This document shows, one piece after another, positions 15,374-25,350 of a stretch of DNA of 64,000 nt. The stretch lies in assembly GCA_964393275.1 (NCBI GenBank), contig CAYMTA010000008.1, forward strand, positions 55,224-119,223, written 5' to 3'. Below the pieces are notes generated by a model that worked only from the letters and a program-made list of their open reading frames with translations, ran no database searches and was not told the origin of the DNA. The stretch is from SLRI01 sp964393275. Lineage in GTDB: Bacteria > Pseudomonadota > Alphaproteobacteria > Geminicoccales > Geminicoccaceae. A program made the translations under genes and the position numbers. The first letter of the stretch is position 1. Every line of letters begins with the position of its first letter.

Positions 15374-16744
15374 ATGCCGGGCAATCTCGACCTCGAAAGC
15401 CTCGCCGAGCGGGTCAGCCTCGGGCTGATCGACACGGTGCTCGTCTGCTTCACCGATATGCAGGGCCGGCTGATCGGCAAGCGCTTCCACGCGCAGCATT
15501 TCGTCGCCAGCGGCCATGCCGAGACGCATGGCTGCGACTACCTGCTCACCAGCGACATCGAGATGGAGCCGGTGCCGGGCTATGCGGCGGCGAGCTGGCA
15601 GCGCGGCTACGGCGATCTCGTCATGGCGCCGGATCTCCAGACGCTGATCGAGGTGCCGTGGCTCGAGGGCACCGCCCTCGTGCTCTGCGACGTGCTCGAC
15701 CACCGGGACCACGCGCCCCTGGCGCACAGCCCGCGCGCGATCCTCAAGCGTCAGATCGCCCGGCTCGACGAGCGCGGCATGCGCGCCTATCTCGCCTCCG
15801 AGCTCGAGTTCTACCTCTTCGAGGAGACCTACCAGACGGCGCGGGCCAAGGGCTGGCGCGGGCTCGGCACGGCCAGCGAGTACATCCAGGACTACGTGAT
15901 CGCCGCCACCAGCAAGGAGGAGCGGGTGATGCGGGCGATCCGCAACCACCTGCACGACGCCGGCATTCCGGTGGAGAGCAGCAAGGGCGAATGGGGGCCG
16001 GGGCAGGAGGAGATCAACGTCCGCTACGCCGACGCGCTGACCATGGCCGACCGGCACGTGATCATCAAGAATGGCATCAAGGAGATCGCGCAGGGGCTGG
16101 GTGCCGCGGTCACCTTCATGGCCAAGTACGACAACGCGCTCGCCGGCTCGTCGGGCCACATCCACGCCTCGCTCTGGGACGCCGAGGGCGGCATGCCGCT
16201 CTTCCTCGACGAGGCGGCGCCTTCCGGCATGTCGGTGCTGATGCGGCAGTTCATCGGCGGGCTCGTGCGCTACGCGCCGGACTACACCTGGTTCCTCGCC
16301 CCCTACATCAATTCCTACAAGCGCTTCCAGGCCGGCACCTTCGCGCCGACCCGGATGGTGCTCTCGGGCGACAACCGGACGGCCGGCTTTCGGCTGGTCG
16401 GCGAGGGGACCAAGGGGCTCCGGGTCGAGTGCCGGATCGGCGGGGCGGACATCAACCCCTATCTCGCCTTCGCCGCCATGCTCGCGGCCGGGCTCGCCGG
16501 CATCGACGAGGGGCTGGATTGCGGCGAGCCCTATGAAGGGGACGCCTATGGCGACGACGCCCTGCCCGAGGTGCCGAAGACGCTCCGGGCCGCCACGGCG
16601 GCCCTCGACGGCTCGGCCATGCTGCGCGCGGCGCTGGGCGATGCGGTGGTCGACCACTATGTCCACACCGCAAGCTGGGAGCAGGCCGAGTACGACCGGC
16701 GGGTGACGGATTTCGACCTGTCGCGCGGCTTCGAGCGGTATTGA
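15374..16744 (+). CDS. Glutamine-synthetase-like gamma-glutamyl ligase
   Basis: The 456-residue protein belongs to the glutamine synthetase superfamily but not to GlnA. Metal and substrate motifs are present: SELEFYLFEE (Glu pair), GPGQEEINVRY, SSGHIHASLW (ammonia/ATP loop) and NRTAGFRLVGEG with VECRIGGADINPYL near the end. Such paralogues ligate glutamate to amines (gamma-glutamylpolyamine, -isopropylamine, -ethanolamine or -methylamide synthetases). The downstream aldehyde and alcohol dehydrogenases fit stepwise oxidation of a gamma-glutamylated amino alcohol. ATG 15374 is preceded by CAGGGA. A role in ordinary nitrogen assimilation is less likely given these neighbours. Confidence 0.82.
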   Translation: MPGNLDLESLAERVSLGLIDTVLVCFTDMQGRLIGKRFHAQHFVASGHAETHGCDYLLTSDIEMEPVPGYAAASWQRGYGDLVMAPDLQTLIEVPWLEGTALVLCDVLDHRDHAPLAHSPRAILKRQIARLDERGMRAYLASELEFYLFEETYQTARAKGWRGLGTASEYIQDYVIAATSKEERVMRAIRNHLHDAGIPVESSKGEWGPGQEEINVRYADALTMADRHVIIKNGIKEIAQGLGAAVTFMAKYDNALAGSSGHIHASLWDAEGGMPLFLDEAAPSGMSVLMRQFIGGLVRYAPDYTWFLAPYINSYKRFQAGTFAPTRMVLSGDNRTAGFRLVGEGTKGLRVECRIGGADINPYLAFAAMLAAGLAGIDEGLDCGEPYEGDAYGDDALPEVPKTLRAATAALDGSAMLRAALGDAVVDHYVHTASWEQAEYDRRVTDFDLSRGFERY

Positions 16745-16752
16745 GGGGCACC

Positions 16753-18141
16753 ATGGAGAAGGTCCGGATCGTCTCGCCGATCGACGGCGGCATCGTCGCC
16801 GAGCGGCCGCAAGCGACCGACGCCGAGGTCGAGGCGGCGCTCGGCCGGGCCCGGGCGGCGCAGGCCGGGTGGGCGGCCCTGCCGATCGCCGAGCGTGCCG
16901 CCCTTTGCCTCGCCATGCTGGACGCCATGCTGGCCATGCAGGACGAGCTCACGGTCGAGCTGGCGCGGATGATGGGCCGGCCGGTGCGCTATGGCGGCGA
17001 GATGGGCGGCTTCGCCGAGCGCACGCGGCACATGGCGGCGATCGCCGAGGGGGCGCTGGCCCCGCTCGAGATCGAGGCGAGCCCGGCCAGCCGGCGGCTG
17101 ATCCGACGCGAGCCGCTGGGCCTCGTGCTCACCATCGCACCCTGGAACTATCCCTACCTCACCGCGGTCAACACGGTGGTGCCGGCGCTGATCGCCGGCA
17201 ACGCGGTCATCCTGAAGGCGGCCTCGCAGACGCTGCTCGTGGGCGAACGCTTCGCCGCCGCCTTCGCTCGGGCCGGGCTGCCGGCGGGCGTCTTCCAGAA
17301 CCTCGTCCTCGGCCACGCCCAGACCGAGCGGCTGCTCGCCGGCCGAGCGGTCGACCATGTCACCTTCACCGGCTCGGTCGAAGGCGGGCGGGCGATCGAG
17401 CGGGCGGCGGCCGGCAGCTTCATCGGCGTCGGGCTCGAGCTCGGCGGCAAGGACCCGGCCTATGTGCGGGCCGACGCCGATCTCGATCATGCGATCGAAA
17501 ACCTCGTCGACGGCGCCTTCTTCAACTCGGGCCAGAGCTGCTGCGGCATCGAGCGGATCTACGTGGCCGAGAGCCTGCACGACCGCTTCGTCGAGGGCTT
17601 CGCCGCGACCACGCACGCCTATGTGCTGGACGACCCGCTCGATCAGGCGACGACCCTGGGGCCGATGGCCCAGGCGAGAGGTGCCGATCTGGTGCGCGAG
17701 CAGACGGCGGCGGCGGTCCGTGCCGGGGCCAGGGCGCTGATCGATCCGAAGAGCTTTCCCAGGAACGGCGGTCCGGGCTCGCCCTGGCTGGCGCCGCAGG
17801 TGCTGACCTCGGTCGATCACCAGATGGCGGTGATGCGCGAGGAGAGCTTCGGCCCGGTGGTCGGCATCATGGCCGTCGCCGACGACGACCGGGCGATCGA
17901 GCTCATGAACGACAGCGCCTATGGCCTGACCGCCTCCATCTGGACCCGCGACCCTGATGCCGCCCAGGCCCTGGGCGGTCGGCTGCGGACCGGCACGGTC
18001 TTCATGAACCGCTGCGACTATCTCGACCCGGCCCTGGTCTGGACAGGGGTCAAGGACACCGGCCGCGGCCAGTCGCTCTCGGTGCTCGGCTACCAGGCCC
18101 TGACCCGGCCCAAGTCCTTCCATCTCAGGAGCGTCTCTTGA
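16753..18141 (+). CDS. NAD(P)-dependent aldehyde dehydrogenase
   Basis: The 462-residue protein has the ALDH fold: APWNYPYL, the VTFTGSVEGG cofactor loop, Glu in LELGGKDP and the catalytic Cys in NSGQSCCGIER. FGPVVGIM and the closing MNRCDYLDPALVW are also typical. It oxidises an aldehyde to an acid in the cytoplasm. Start ATG 16753 lies eight bases after the ligase stop, and its own stop overlaps the next start, so the three genes are one unit. The substrate is probably the aldehyde made by the neighbouring alcohol dehydrogenase, perhaps while still gamma-glutamylated. Confidence 0.88.
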   Translation: MEKVRIVSPIDGGIVAERPQATDAEVEAALGRARAAQAGWAALPIAERAALCLAMLDAMLAMQDELTVELARMMGRPVRYGGEMGGFAERTRHMAAIAEGALAPLEIEASPASRRLIRREPLGLVLTIAPWNYPYLTAVNTVVPALIAGNAVILKAASQTLLVGERFAAAFARAGLPAGVFQNLVLGHAQTERLLAGRAVDHVTFTGSVEGGRAIERAAAGSFIGVGLELGGKDPAYVRADADLDHAIENLVDGAFFNSGQSCCGIERIYVAESLHDRFVEGFAATTHAYVLDDPLDQATTLGPMAQARGADLVREQTAAAVRAGARALIDPKSFPRNGGPGSPWLAPQVLTSVDHQMAVMREESFGPVVGIMAVADDDRAIELMNDSAYGLTASIWTRDPDAAQALGGRLRTGTVFMNRCDYLDPALVWTGVKDTGRGQSLSVLGYQALTRPKSFHLRSVS

Positions 18142-19313
18142 CCACCTCGCCATCCGTCAACTGGGGCTATCCGACCACCATCCGCTTCGGCGCCGGGCGG
18201 ATCGCCGAGCTGCCGCGCGCCTGCGAGGCGGCCGGCATCGGCCGCCCGCTCTTCGTCACCGACGCCGGGCTGAAGGACCTGCCGATCACCACCGCCGCCC
18301 GGGCGCTTCTGCCGGGTGCCGGCTTCTTCGCCGAGGTCAAGGCGAACCCGGTCGACGCCAATGTCGAGGCCGGGGTGGAGGCCTTCCGGAAGGGTGGTCA
18401 TGACGGTGTGGTCGCCTTCGGCGGCGGCAGCGCCCTCGATGTCGGCAAGTGCATCGCCTTCATGGCGGGGCAGACGCGGCCGATCTGGGACTTCGAGGAT
18501 GTCGGCGACTGGTGGAAGCGGGCGGATGCCGCGGCCATCGCCCCGGTGGTGGCCGTGCCGACCACCGCCGGCACCGGCTCCGAGGTCGGCCGGGCCGGGG
18601 TCATCACCAATTCGGCGACCCACACCAAGAAGGTGATCTTTCACCCCAGGATGCTGCCCGCGGTCGTCATCAGCGATCCCGAGCTGACCCTGGGCGTGCC
18701 GCCCAGGATCACCGCCGGCACCGGCATGGACGCGCTCGCCCACTGCCTCGAGGCCTATTTCTCACCCATGTTCCACCCGATGTCGGAAGGCATCGCGGTC
18801 GAGGGGGCCCGCCTCGTCAAGGAGGCGCTGCCCAGGGCCGTGGCCGACGGCCAGGATCTCGAGGCGCGCGCCTGGCTGCTCGCCGCGGCCTCCATGGGTG
18901 CCGTCGCCTTCCAGAAAGGGCTCGGCGCCATCCATTCGGTCTCGCATCCGGTCGGGGCCATCTACGACACCCATCACGGCCTCACCAACGCCGTCTTCAT
19001 GCCCTACGTCCTGGCCTTCAACCGGAACGCCATCGAGAGCAAGGCGGCTCGGCTCGCCGCCTGGCTCGGCCTCGCCCGCGCCGACCTCGACGGGCTGATC
19101 GGGTGGGTGCTGGAGCTCAGGGAATCCATCGGCGTGCCGCACACGCTGGACGGCCTCGGCGTGGACCGCGCCCGGTTTCAGGAAATGGCCGAGATGGCGG
19201 TGGTCGATCCGACCGCCGGCGGCAATCCGGTGAAGCTCGACGTCGAGGGGGCGCTCTCGATCCTCGAGGCGGCGGCGAGCGGCGAGCTGCCGAAGGCGGC
19301 CCCGGCGGCCTGA
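18138..19313 (+). CDS. Iron-containing (group III) alcohol dehydrogenase
   Basis: A 391-residue protein of the iron-type ADH family. It has the dinucleotide loop GGGSALDVGKCIAFM, the conserved PTTAGTGSEVGRAGVI and the metal-binding segment GMDALAHCLEAYFSPMFHP, followed by HSVSHPVGAIYDTHHGL with the other His ligands. It interconverts a primary alcohol and its aldehyde with NAD(P). The start is the TTG at 18138, which overlaps the aldehyde dehydrogenase stop and follows AGGAGC. The substrate is not determined; operon logic suggests an amino alcohol or its gamma-glutamyl derivative. Confidence 0.88.
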   Translation: MTTSPSVNWGYPTTIRFGAGRIAELPRACEAAGIGRPLFVTDAGLKDLPITTAARALLPGAGFFAEVKANPVDANVEAGVEAFRKGGHDGVVAFGGGSALDVGKCIAFMAGQTRPIWDFEDVGDWWKRADAAAIAPVVAVPTTAGTGSEVGRAGVITNSATHTKKVIFHPRMLPAVVISDPELTLGVPPRITAGTGMDALAHCLEAYFSPMFHPMSEGIAVEGARLVKEALPRAVADGQDLEARAWLLAAASMGAVAFQKGLGAIHSVSHPVGAIYDTHHGLTNAVFMPYVLAFNRNAIESKAARLAAWLGLARADLDGLIGWVLELRESIGVPHTLDGLGVDRARFQEMAEMAVVDPTAGGNPVKLDVEGALSILEAAASGELPKAAPAA

Positions 19314-19430
19314 CGCGCTGCCCGGCTCCGTGTCCCGAGCGCGCTGTCGGCTGTACGTCGGGCCCGCGAAGCGCTACTGCCAAAGCCACGCAGGGAGTCG
19401 CCTCCGGGCGGCAATCTTAGGGAGAGGGAC

Positions 19431-20930
<1,500 letters not shown>

Positions 20931-20938
20931 GGGGGGGG

Positions 20939-20970
20939 CGGCCTCGCCGGCGCGTGTGCTTGCGAGGCCG
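20939..20970 (+). terminator. Hairpin terminator after mmsA
   Basis: CGGCCTCGC (20939-20947) pairs perfectly with GCGAGGCCG (20962-20970) across a 14-base loop, nine bases after the mmsA stop. It is followed only by TTCTGG, so the T tract is weak. Confidence 0.6.
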
Positions 20971-20984
20971 TTCTGGATCGCCTA

Positions 20985-21012
20985 TTGTATGTACGTTTGG
21001 CTGCCATATATT
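20985..21012 (+). promoter_or_regulatory. Promoter of the BrnT/BrnA locus
   Basis: TTGTAT (20985-20990) and TATATT (21007-21012) are separated by 16 bases in an AT-rich island unlike the flanks. Transcription would start near 21019, only about five bases before the toxin GTG, giving a nearly leaderless message. Confidence 0.55.
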
Positions 21013-21023
21013 GAGATCAGTCG

Positions 21024-21323
21024 GTGCAATTCGACGGGTTCGACTGGGATGACGGCAATCGGGAAAAATGCCGGCTTCATGGCGTCTCGATCCCGGAGAT
21101 CGAAGAAGCTTTGAGTGTCGTCCGCTTTGTCGTCGACGACCCGAGCCCGGTCGAGAAACGGTACCGGACCGTCGGACGCACCAGGGCCGGCCGCCACGTT
21201 TTCGCGGTCTTCACGATGCGTGGCGCGTTGCTCCGGCCGATCAGCGTTCGGTACATGCACGCCAAGGAGGTGCGCACCTATGAAGAAGCCCTGGCCTGTA
21301 CTGAAGAGCGACGAGGAAGCTGA
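21024..21323 (+). CDS. brnT: BrnT-family ribonuclease toxin
   Basis: The 99-residue protein begins at GTG 21024. It has the BrnT (DUF497) hallmarks: FDWDDGNREKCRLHGVS, then EIEEAL, the RYRTVGRTRAGRHVFAVFT strand pair and RPISVRYMHAKEVRTYE. BrnT adopts a RelE-like fold and cleaves RNA to stop growth. The gene order (toxin first, antitoxin second, overlapping by 44 bases) is that of known brnTA systems. The locus is intact and has its own promoter-like element upstream. The assignment rests on motif recognition. Confidence 0.85.
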   Translation: MQFDGFDWDDGNREKCRLHGVSIPEIEEALSVVRFVVDDPSPVEKRYRTVGRTRAGRHVFAVFTMRGALLRPISVRYMHAKEVRTYEEALACTEERRGS

Positions 21324-21546
21324 GCGGTTCGTGGCGACAGCGGACCTCACCGAGTACGACTTCGGCCAGATGGTGCCGATGACATTCGAGTACACCGCCA
21401 AGGACAGCCGGGTGACCATGCGTCTGCCGGGCAGCCTGCTGGATGCGGTCAAGGCCCGAGCCAAGGCCCGCGGCATGCCGTACCAGCGCTATATTCGCGA
21501 GCTCCTGGAGCGGGAAGTGCGTGCCAGCGGCGGCGTCGGACGCTAG
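21280..21546 (+). CDS. brnA: BrnA-like ribbon-helix-helix antitoxin
   Basis: The 88-residue protein starts at ATG 21280, well inside the toxin gene in another frame, and has a good ribosome-binding site (AAGGAGG, 21264-21270). The N-terminal part (KSDEEAERFVATADLTEYDF) is the typical toxin-wrapping region, and the C-terminal part VTMRLPGSLLDAVKARAKARGMPYQRYIRELLE is a CopG/RHH DNA-binding fold. It should neutralise BrnT and repress the locus. Confidence 0.85.
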   Translation: MKKPWPVLKSDEEAERFVATADLTEYDFGQMVPMTFEYTAKDSRVTMRLPGSLLDAVKARAKARGMPYQRYIRELLEREVRASGGVGR

Positions 21547-21699
21547 CTCTGTCCGGTCGACGCAATGCCCGGTCGGGCCGGGCTTGCGGTGCTTCCCGCA
21601 CTCGTCCCCGTCTGCAATGCGACCTCATAGGCACCCAAGCGCGGGTCGTCGTCCAGCCACCGGAGCAAGGATGTGGGTATCGAGGAGGACGGCGCTCAA
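21543..21699 (-). pseudogene. Frameshifted, truncated VapC (PIN-domain) toxin remnant
   Basis: Directly after the Phd-type antitoxin, a TTG overlapping its stop begins SAVLLDTHI, the start of a PIN domain with its first catalytic Asp. The next codons drift out of frame and meet a stop. Shifting one base restores LLRWLDDDPRLGAYEVALQ, which is the normal VapC continuation. Even then the protein ends after ~50 residues at 21543 where the neighbouring brnA gene ends, instead of the usual ~130. The toxin is therefore dead by frameshift and by loss of its C-terminal part. Confidence 0.75.
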
Positions 21700-21944
21700 G
21701 GCTTCAGCAGGTCGCCGTCGCCCGGCCCGCCCTCGAAGGCGTCGGCCAGCCAGCCGGGTGTCTCGTCGAAATCTGCCGCCATGCCGATCCGCCCCTTCAG
21801 CAGGCCCGGGCGACGCTCCGCCACCGGCACGATGCGGGCGACCGACCGGCCGTAGCGGGTGAGCGTCAACGTCTCCCCCCGCTCGACCCGATCGATCAGC
21901 TCGCTGAGCTGCATCTTGGCCTGCCGCAGGCCGATCTCGGTCAT
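21696..21944 (-). CDS. Phd/YefM-family antitoxin, orphaned
   Basis: The 82-residue protein MTEIGLRQAKMQLSELIDRVERGE has the Phd/YefM DNA-binding start, followed by the LTLTRYGRSVARIVP strand. Its C-terminus, which normally wraps the toxin, reads DFDETPGWLADAFEGG and is intact. I chose ATG 21944; the upstream direct repeats would otherwise be coding. Its partner VapC is broken, so the protein is probably now a free repressor or is on its way to loss. Confidence 0.8.
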   Translation of the reverse strand: MTEIGLRQAKMQLSELIDRVERGETLTLTRYGRSVARIVPVAERRPGLLKGRIGMAADFDETPGWLADAFEGGPGDGDLLKP

Positions 21945-21960
21945 GGCGGCGTTCGCGATG

Positions 21961-21989
21961 TGGTTGCAACCTGCGAGAATTTGGTTGCA
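21961..21989 (-). promoter_or_regulatory. Direct repeats upstream of the Phd-type antitoxin
   Basis: TGGTTGCA occurs at 21961-21968 and again at 21982-21989, 21 bases apart, immediately upstream of the antitoxin start. Two helical turns between identical half-sites fits an autoregulatory operator. Part of the first copy is also a palindrome (GGTTGCAACC). Confidence 0.45.
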
Positions 21990-22007
21990 TGCGGTCGGCA
22001 TGTGAAG

Positions 22008-22036
22008 CGAGCCCCGGCCTGAATGGCCGGGGCTCG
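22008..22036 (-). terminator. Strong hairpin terminator after the copper ATPase
   Basis: CGAGCCCCGGCC (22008-22019) and GGCCGGGGCTCG (22025-22036) form a perfect 12-bp stem with the loop TGAAT. It lies five bases after the ATPase stop. The T tract is short (CTTCA). Confidence 0.7.
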
Positions 22037-22041
22037 GTGCA

Positions 22042-24384
22042 TCAAAGCGCCTGCCGCCGCAGACGCAGCGCGTTGCCGATGACCGAGACGGAGCTCAGGC
22101 TCATGGCGGCGGCCGCCACCATCGGGCTCAGGAGGATGCCGAGGAAGGGGTAGAGGACGCCGGCGGCGATGGGGATGCCGAGGCTGTTGTAGCCGAAGGC
22201 GAAGACGAGGTTCTGGCGGATGTTGCGCAAGGTGGCGCGGCTCAGCCGGCGGGCGCGGACGATGCCGGCGAGGTTGCCCTTGACCAGCGTCACGCCGGCG
22301 CTCTCGACCGCGACATCGGCGCCGGTGCCCATGGCGATGCCGACATCGGCGGCGGCCAGCGCCGGGGCGTCGTTGACGCCATCGCCGGCCATGGCGACCA
22401 CCCGGCCCTTGCCGCGCAGCCGCTCGACCGCAGCGCTCTTGTGGTCCGGCAGCACCTCGGCCTCGACCTCGTCGATGCCGAGCCGGCCGGCCACGGCGAG
22501 CGCCGTGCGCCGGTTGTCGCCGGTCAGCATGATGATCCGGAGGCCGTCCGCCCGCAGATCGGCGAGCGCCTTGGCGGCATCCTCCTTGATCGGGTCGGCG
22601 ACGGCGACGAGGCCGACGAGGGCACCGTCGAGAACGACATGCATGACGGTCTCGCCCGCTTCCTGGCGGCGGGCGACCGCTGCCGCGAGCGGGCCGGCAT
22701 CGACGCCGAGCTCGGCCAGAAGGGCGGCGTTGCCGAGCGCCATCTTCCGGCCGTCGACCCGGCCGGTGACGCCCTTGCCGGTGATCGAATCGAAGCCTTC
22801 GGCCGCTGGCGGCTCGAGGCCGCGCTCCCTGGCCCCCTCGACGATCGCCTCGGCCAGGGGGTGCTCGCTGGCGCGCTCGAGCCCGGCGGCGAGGCTGAGC
22901 AGAGTCGCCTCGTCGGGCCCGCCCGGGACCGTCTCGACCCCGACCAGCCGGGGCTGGCCCAGGGTCAGCGTGCCGGTCTTGTCGACCACCAGGGTGTCGA
23001 CGGCGGCGAGCCGCTCGAGCACCTCGGCGTCCCTGATCAGCACGCCGACCTCGGCCCCGCGGCCGACGCCGACCATGATCGACATGGGTGTCGCGAGCCC
23101 GAGCGCGCAGGGGCAGGCGATGATCAGGACCGAGACGGCGACCACCATGGCATGGGCCAGGGCCGGCGCCGGGCCGATGAGCGACCAGACGACGAAGGCG
23201 AGGATGGCGATACCAATGACGATGGGCACGAACCAGGCGGCGACCTGGTCGACCAGGCGCTGCACGGGTGCCCGCGAGCGCTGGGCGGCCGCCACCATCT
23301 CGACGATCTTCCGAAGCGTCGTGTCGCCGCCGGTCCGCTCGACCTCCATGACGAAGCTGCCGCGGCCGTTGAGGGTGCCGCCGGTGACCGGATCGCCGGT
23401 CCCCTTCTCGACCGGCAGCGATTCGCCGGTCAGCATGGATTCGTCGACGGCGCTGCCGCCTTCGAGGACGGTGCCGTCGAGCGGCACCTTGTCGCCCGGG
23501 CGGACGCGGAGCCGGTCGCCGACGACGATCTCGGCGAGCGGCACGTCCCGCTCGTCGCCGTCAGCCTCGATGCGCCGGGCCGTGTCGGGGGCGAGGTCGA
23601 GCAGCGCGCGGATGGCGCCGCTCGTCGCCTCGCGGGCGCGGATCTCCAGCACCTGGCCGAGCAGGACCAGGGCCACGATCACCGCCGCCGCCTCGAAATA
23701 GAGGCCGACGCTGCCATGCGCGTCGCGGAACGCCGGCGGGAAGAGCCCCGGGGCCAGGACCGCGACCAGGCTGTAGGCCCAGGCGATGCCGGTGCCGATG
23801 GCGATCAGCGTGAACATGTTGAGATTGCGGCTCACGATCGAGCGCCAGCCGCGGACGAAGAAGGGCCAGCCGCCCCAGAGCACGACCGGGGTCGCGAGCA
23901 CGAGCTCGACCCAGTCGACCAGCACGGGCGAGACGCCGGCGACGAGCCCCGGCGCAAGATGCCGGCCCATGGCGATGACCATCAAGGGCACCGCGAGCAC
24001 GGCGCTCACGACGAAGCGCCGGCGCATGTCGAGATATTCGGCGCTCGGGCCCGTGTCGGCCGTCACGGTCTCGGGCTCCAGCGCCATGCCGCAGATCGGG
24101 CAGTCGCCCGGACCCTCCTGGCGGACCTCGGGATGCATCGGGCAGATGAAGATCGTGCCTTCGGGCATTGCCTCGGCGGCCCGCCGCTCCTCCTCCGGCT
24201 GGAGGTAGTAGGCAGGATCGGCCTCGAATTTCCCGAGGCAGCCGGCCGAGCAGAAGCCGTAGGTCTCGCCCGCATGGGTCGTGCGGTGCGGCGTGGTGGC
24301 GAGGTCGACCATCATGCCGCAGACCGGATCGCGGACTTTCTCGGGGGCGGCAAGGGTCGGTGCGTCGATCTGGGCAGCGGACAT
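22042..24384 (-). CDS. copA: Cu(I)-exporting P1B-type ATPase
   Basis: The 780-residue pump starts with a YHS-like domain (DPVCGMMVD, YGFCSAGC) and a heavy-metal-binding CPMHPEV...CPICGMALE motif rather than an HMA domain. Downstream are the actuator loop TGES, the metal-passage motif CPC in IACPCALGLATP, the phosphorylation site DKTGTLT and the hinge GDGVNDAPAL. GYNS and MSLSSVSV in the last two helices are the Cu(I)-specific P1B-1 residues. It exports copper (or silver) from the cytoplasm. ATG 24384 follows GGGGAGGAGG and lies downstream of a CueR-type promoter. Confidence 0.92.
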   Translation of the reverse strand: MSAAQIDAPTLAAPEKVRDPVCGMMVDLATTPHRTTHAGETYGFCSAGCLGKFEADPAYYLQPEEERRAAEAMPEGTIFICPMHPEVRQEGPGDCPICGMALEPETVTADTGPSAEYLDMRRRFVVSAVLAVPLMVIAMGRHLAPGLVAGVSPVLVDWVELVLATPVVLWGGWPFFVRGWRSIVSRNLNMFTLIAIGTGIAWAYSLVAVLAPGLFPPAFRDAHGSVGLYFEAAAVIVALVLLGQVLEIRAREATSGAIRALLDLAPDTARRIEADGDERDVPLAEIVVGDRLRVRPGDKVPLDGTVLEGGSAVDESMLTGESLPVEKGTGDPVTGGTLNGRGSFVMEVERTGGDTTLRKIVEMVAAAQRSRAPVQRLVDQVAAWFVPIVIGIAILAFVVWSLIGPAPALAHAMVVAVSVLIIACPCALGLATPMSIMVGVGRGAEVGVLIRDAEVLERLAAVDTLVVDKTGTLTLGQPRLVGVETVPGGPDEATLLSLAAGLERASEHPLAEAIVEGARERGLEPPAAEGFDSITGKGVTGRVDGRKMALGNAALLAELGVDAGPLAAAVARRQEAGETVMHVVLDGALVGLVAVADPIKEDAAKALADLRADGLRIIMLTGDNRRTALAVAGRLGIDEVEAEVLPDHKSAAVERLRGKGRVVAMAGDGVNDAPALAAADVGIAMGTGADVAVESAGVTLVKGNLAGIVRARRLSRATLRNIRQNLVFAFGYNSLGIPIAAGVLYPFLGILLSPMVAAAAMSLSSVSVIGNALRLRRQAL

Positions 24385-24406
24385 GGCATGATCCTCCTCC
24401 CCAAGT

Positions 24407-24437
24407 CTCCTAGGCCTTCCCATCATTGGAAGGTCAA
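24407..24437 (-). promoter_or_regulatory. CueR/HmrR-type copper promoter of copA
   Basis: On the minus strand, TTGACC (24437-24432) and TAGGAG (24412-24407) are separated by 19 bases, the overlong spacer of MerR-family promoters. The spacer is centred on the inverted repeat CCTTCC-N7-GGAAGG (24415-24433), which is the CueR operator pattern. It lies 22 bases before the ATPase start codon. Copper-dependent activation of the ATPase is expected. Confidence 0.85.
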
Positions 24438-24509
24438 GCGGGATTCGCGATCCTTGACCGGCGGCGTCGGCTGGCCACTTCGTAAGACGGTGCCGAAGGA
24501 GGTATGCCC

Positions 24510-25316
24510 ATGCCCCTGGGCCGCGTTGGCCCGGCTGTCCTGCTGCTGCTGGCCCTGCTCCTGCCAGGGGAGTCGCGTGGCCAGGTGCCGGACCGGCCGG
24601 TCGATGTCGAGCTCCTGCTCGCCGTCGACGTCTCGGGCTCGATGGACCCGGATGAGCAGGCCCTGCAGCGTCAGGGCTATGTCTGGGCGATCCAGAGCAA
24701 CGGGTTCAGGCGCGCGGTTCGGGGCGGCATCCTCGGCCGGATAGCGCTCGCCTATGTCGAGTGGGCCGGCATCGGCCGCCAGGCGGTGGTCCTGCCCTGG
24801 GTGGCGATCGAGAGCGACGCCGACATCGACCGCGTGGCCCGCCGCCTCGCCGGCGCTCCCATCGCCTTCCTGCGCGGCACCTCGCTGAGCTCGATCCTCG
24901 ATTTCGCCGGGCAGTTCTTCGACGGCAACGGCTTCGAGGGGCTGCGGCGGGTGATCGACGTCTCCGGCGACGGCCCGAACAACACGGGCGGCCCGGTCAT
25001 GGATGCCCGCGACCGGGTGCTGAAGCGCGGCATCACCATCAACGGCCTGCCGATCATGGTCCGCCCGGCCCTGCACGGCAGCGCCACCACGCCATCGCTC
25101 GACGAGTACTTCACCGCCTGCGTGACCGGCGGCCCCGGCTCCTTCGTCCTGCCGGTGCGCCGCATGGACACGATGGCCGAGGCCATCCGCCGCAAGCTGG
25201 TGCTGGAGGTGGCGGGGTCGCCCGCCCGGCAGGGGCGGGTCCTCCCCGCCGAGGCGAGGCCGCCCGTCAACTGCCGCATCGGCGAGCGCCTCAAGCGATT
25301 CTGGATGGAGCCCTGA
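24510..25316 (+). CDS. DUF1194 secreted von Willebrand A-like protein
   Basis: The 268-residue protein has a signal peptide (ALLLPGESRG region) and then VDVELLLAVDVSGSMDPDE, whose DxSxS is a metal-ion-dependent adhesion site. RGTSLSSILDFA and VIDVSGDGPNNTG complete the DUF1194 pattern. I chose ATG 24510 over 24504 because AAGGAGG at 24496-24502 is then seven bases away. The domain usually mediates metal-dependent protein contacts in the periplasm. The role of the family is unknown. It is transcribed away from the copper ATPase. Confidence 0.8.
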   Translation: MPLGRVGPAVLLLLALLLPGESRGQVPDRPVDVELLLAVDVSGSMDPDEQALQRQGYVWAIQSNGFRRAVRGGILGRIALAYVEWAGIGRQAVVLPWVAIESDADIDRVARRLAGAPIAFLRGTSLSSILDFAGQFFDGNGFEGLRRVIDVSGDGPNNTGGPVMDARDRVLKRGITINGLPIMVRPALHGSATTPSLDEYFTACVTGGPGSFVLPVRRMDTMAEAIRRKLVLEVAGSPARQGRVLPAEARPPVNCRIGERLKRFWMEP

Positions 25317-25350
25317 GCCCGCTGCCCTGCCGCCACCGTCGACGATGCGG

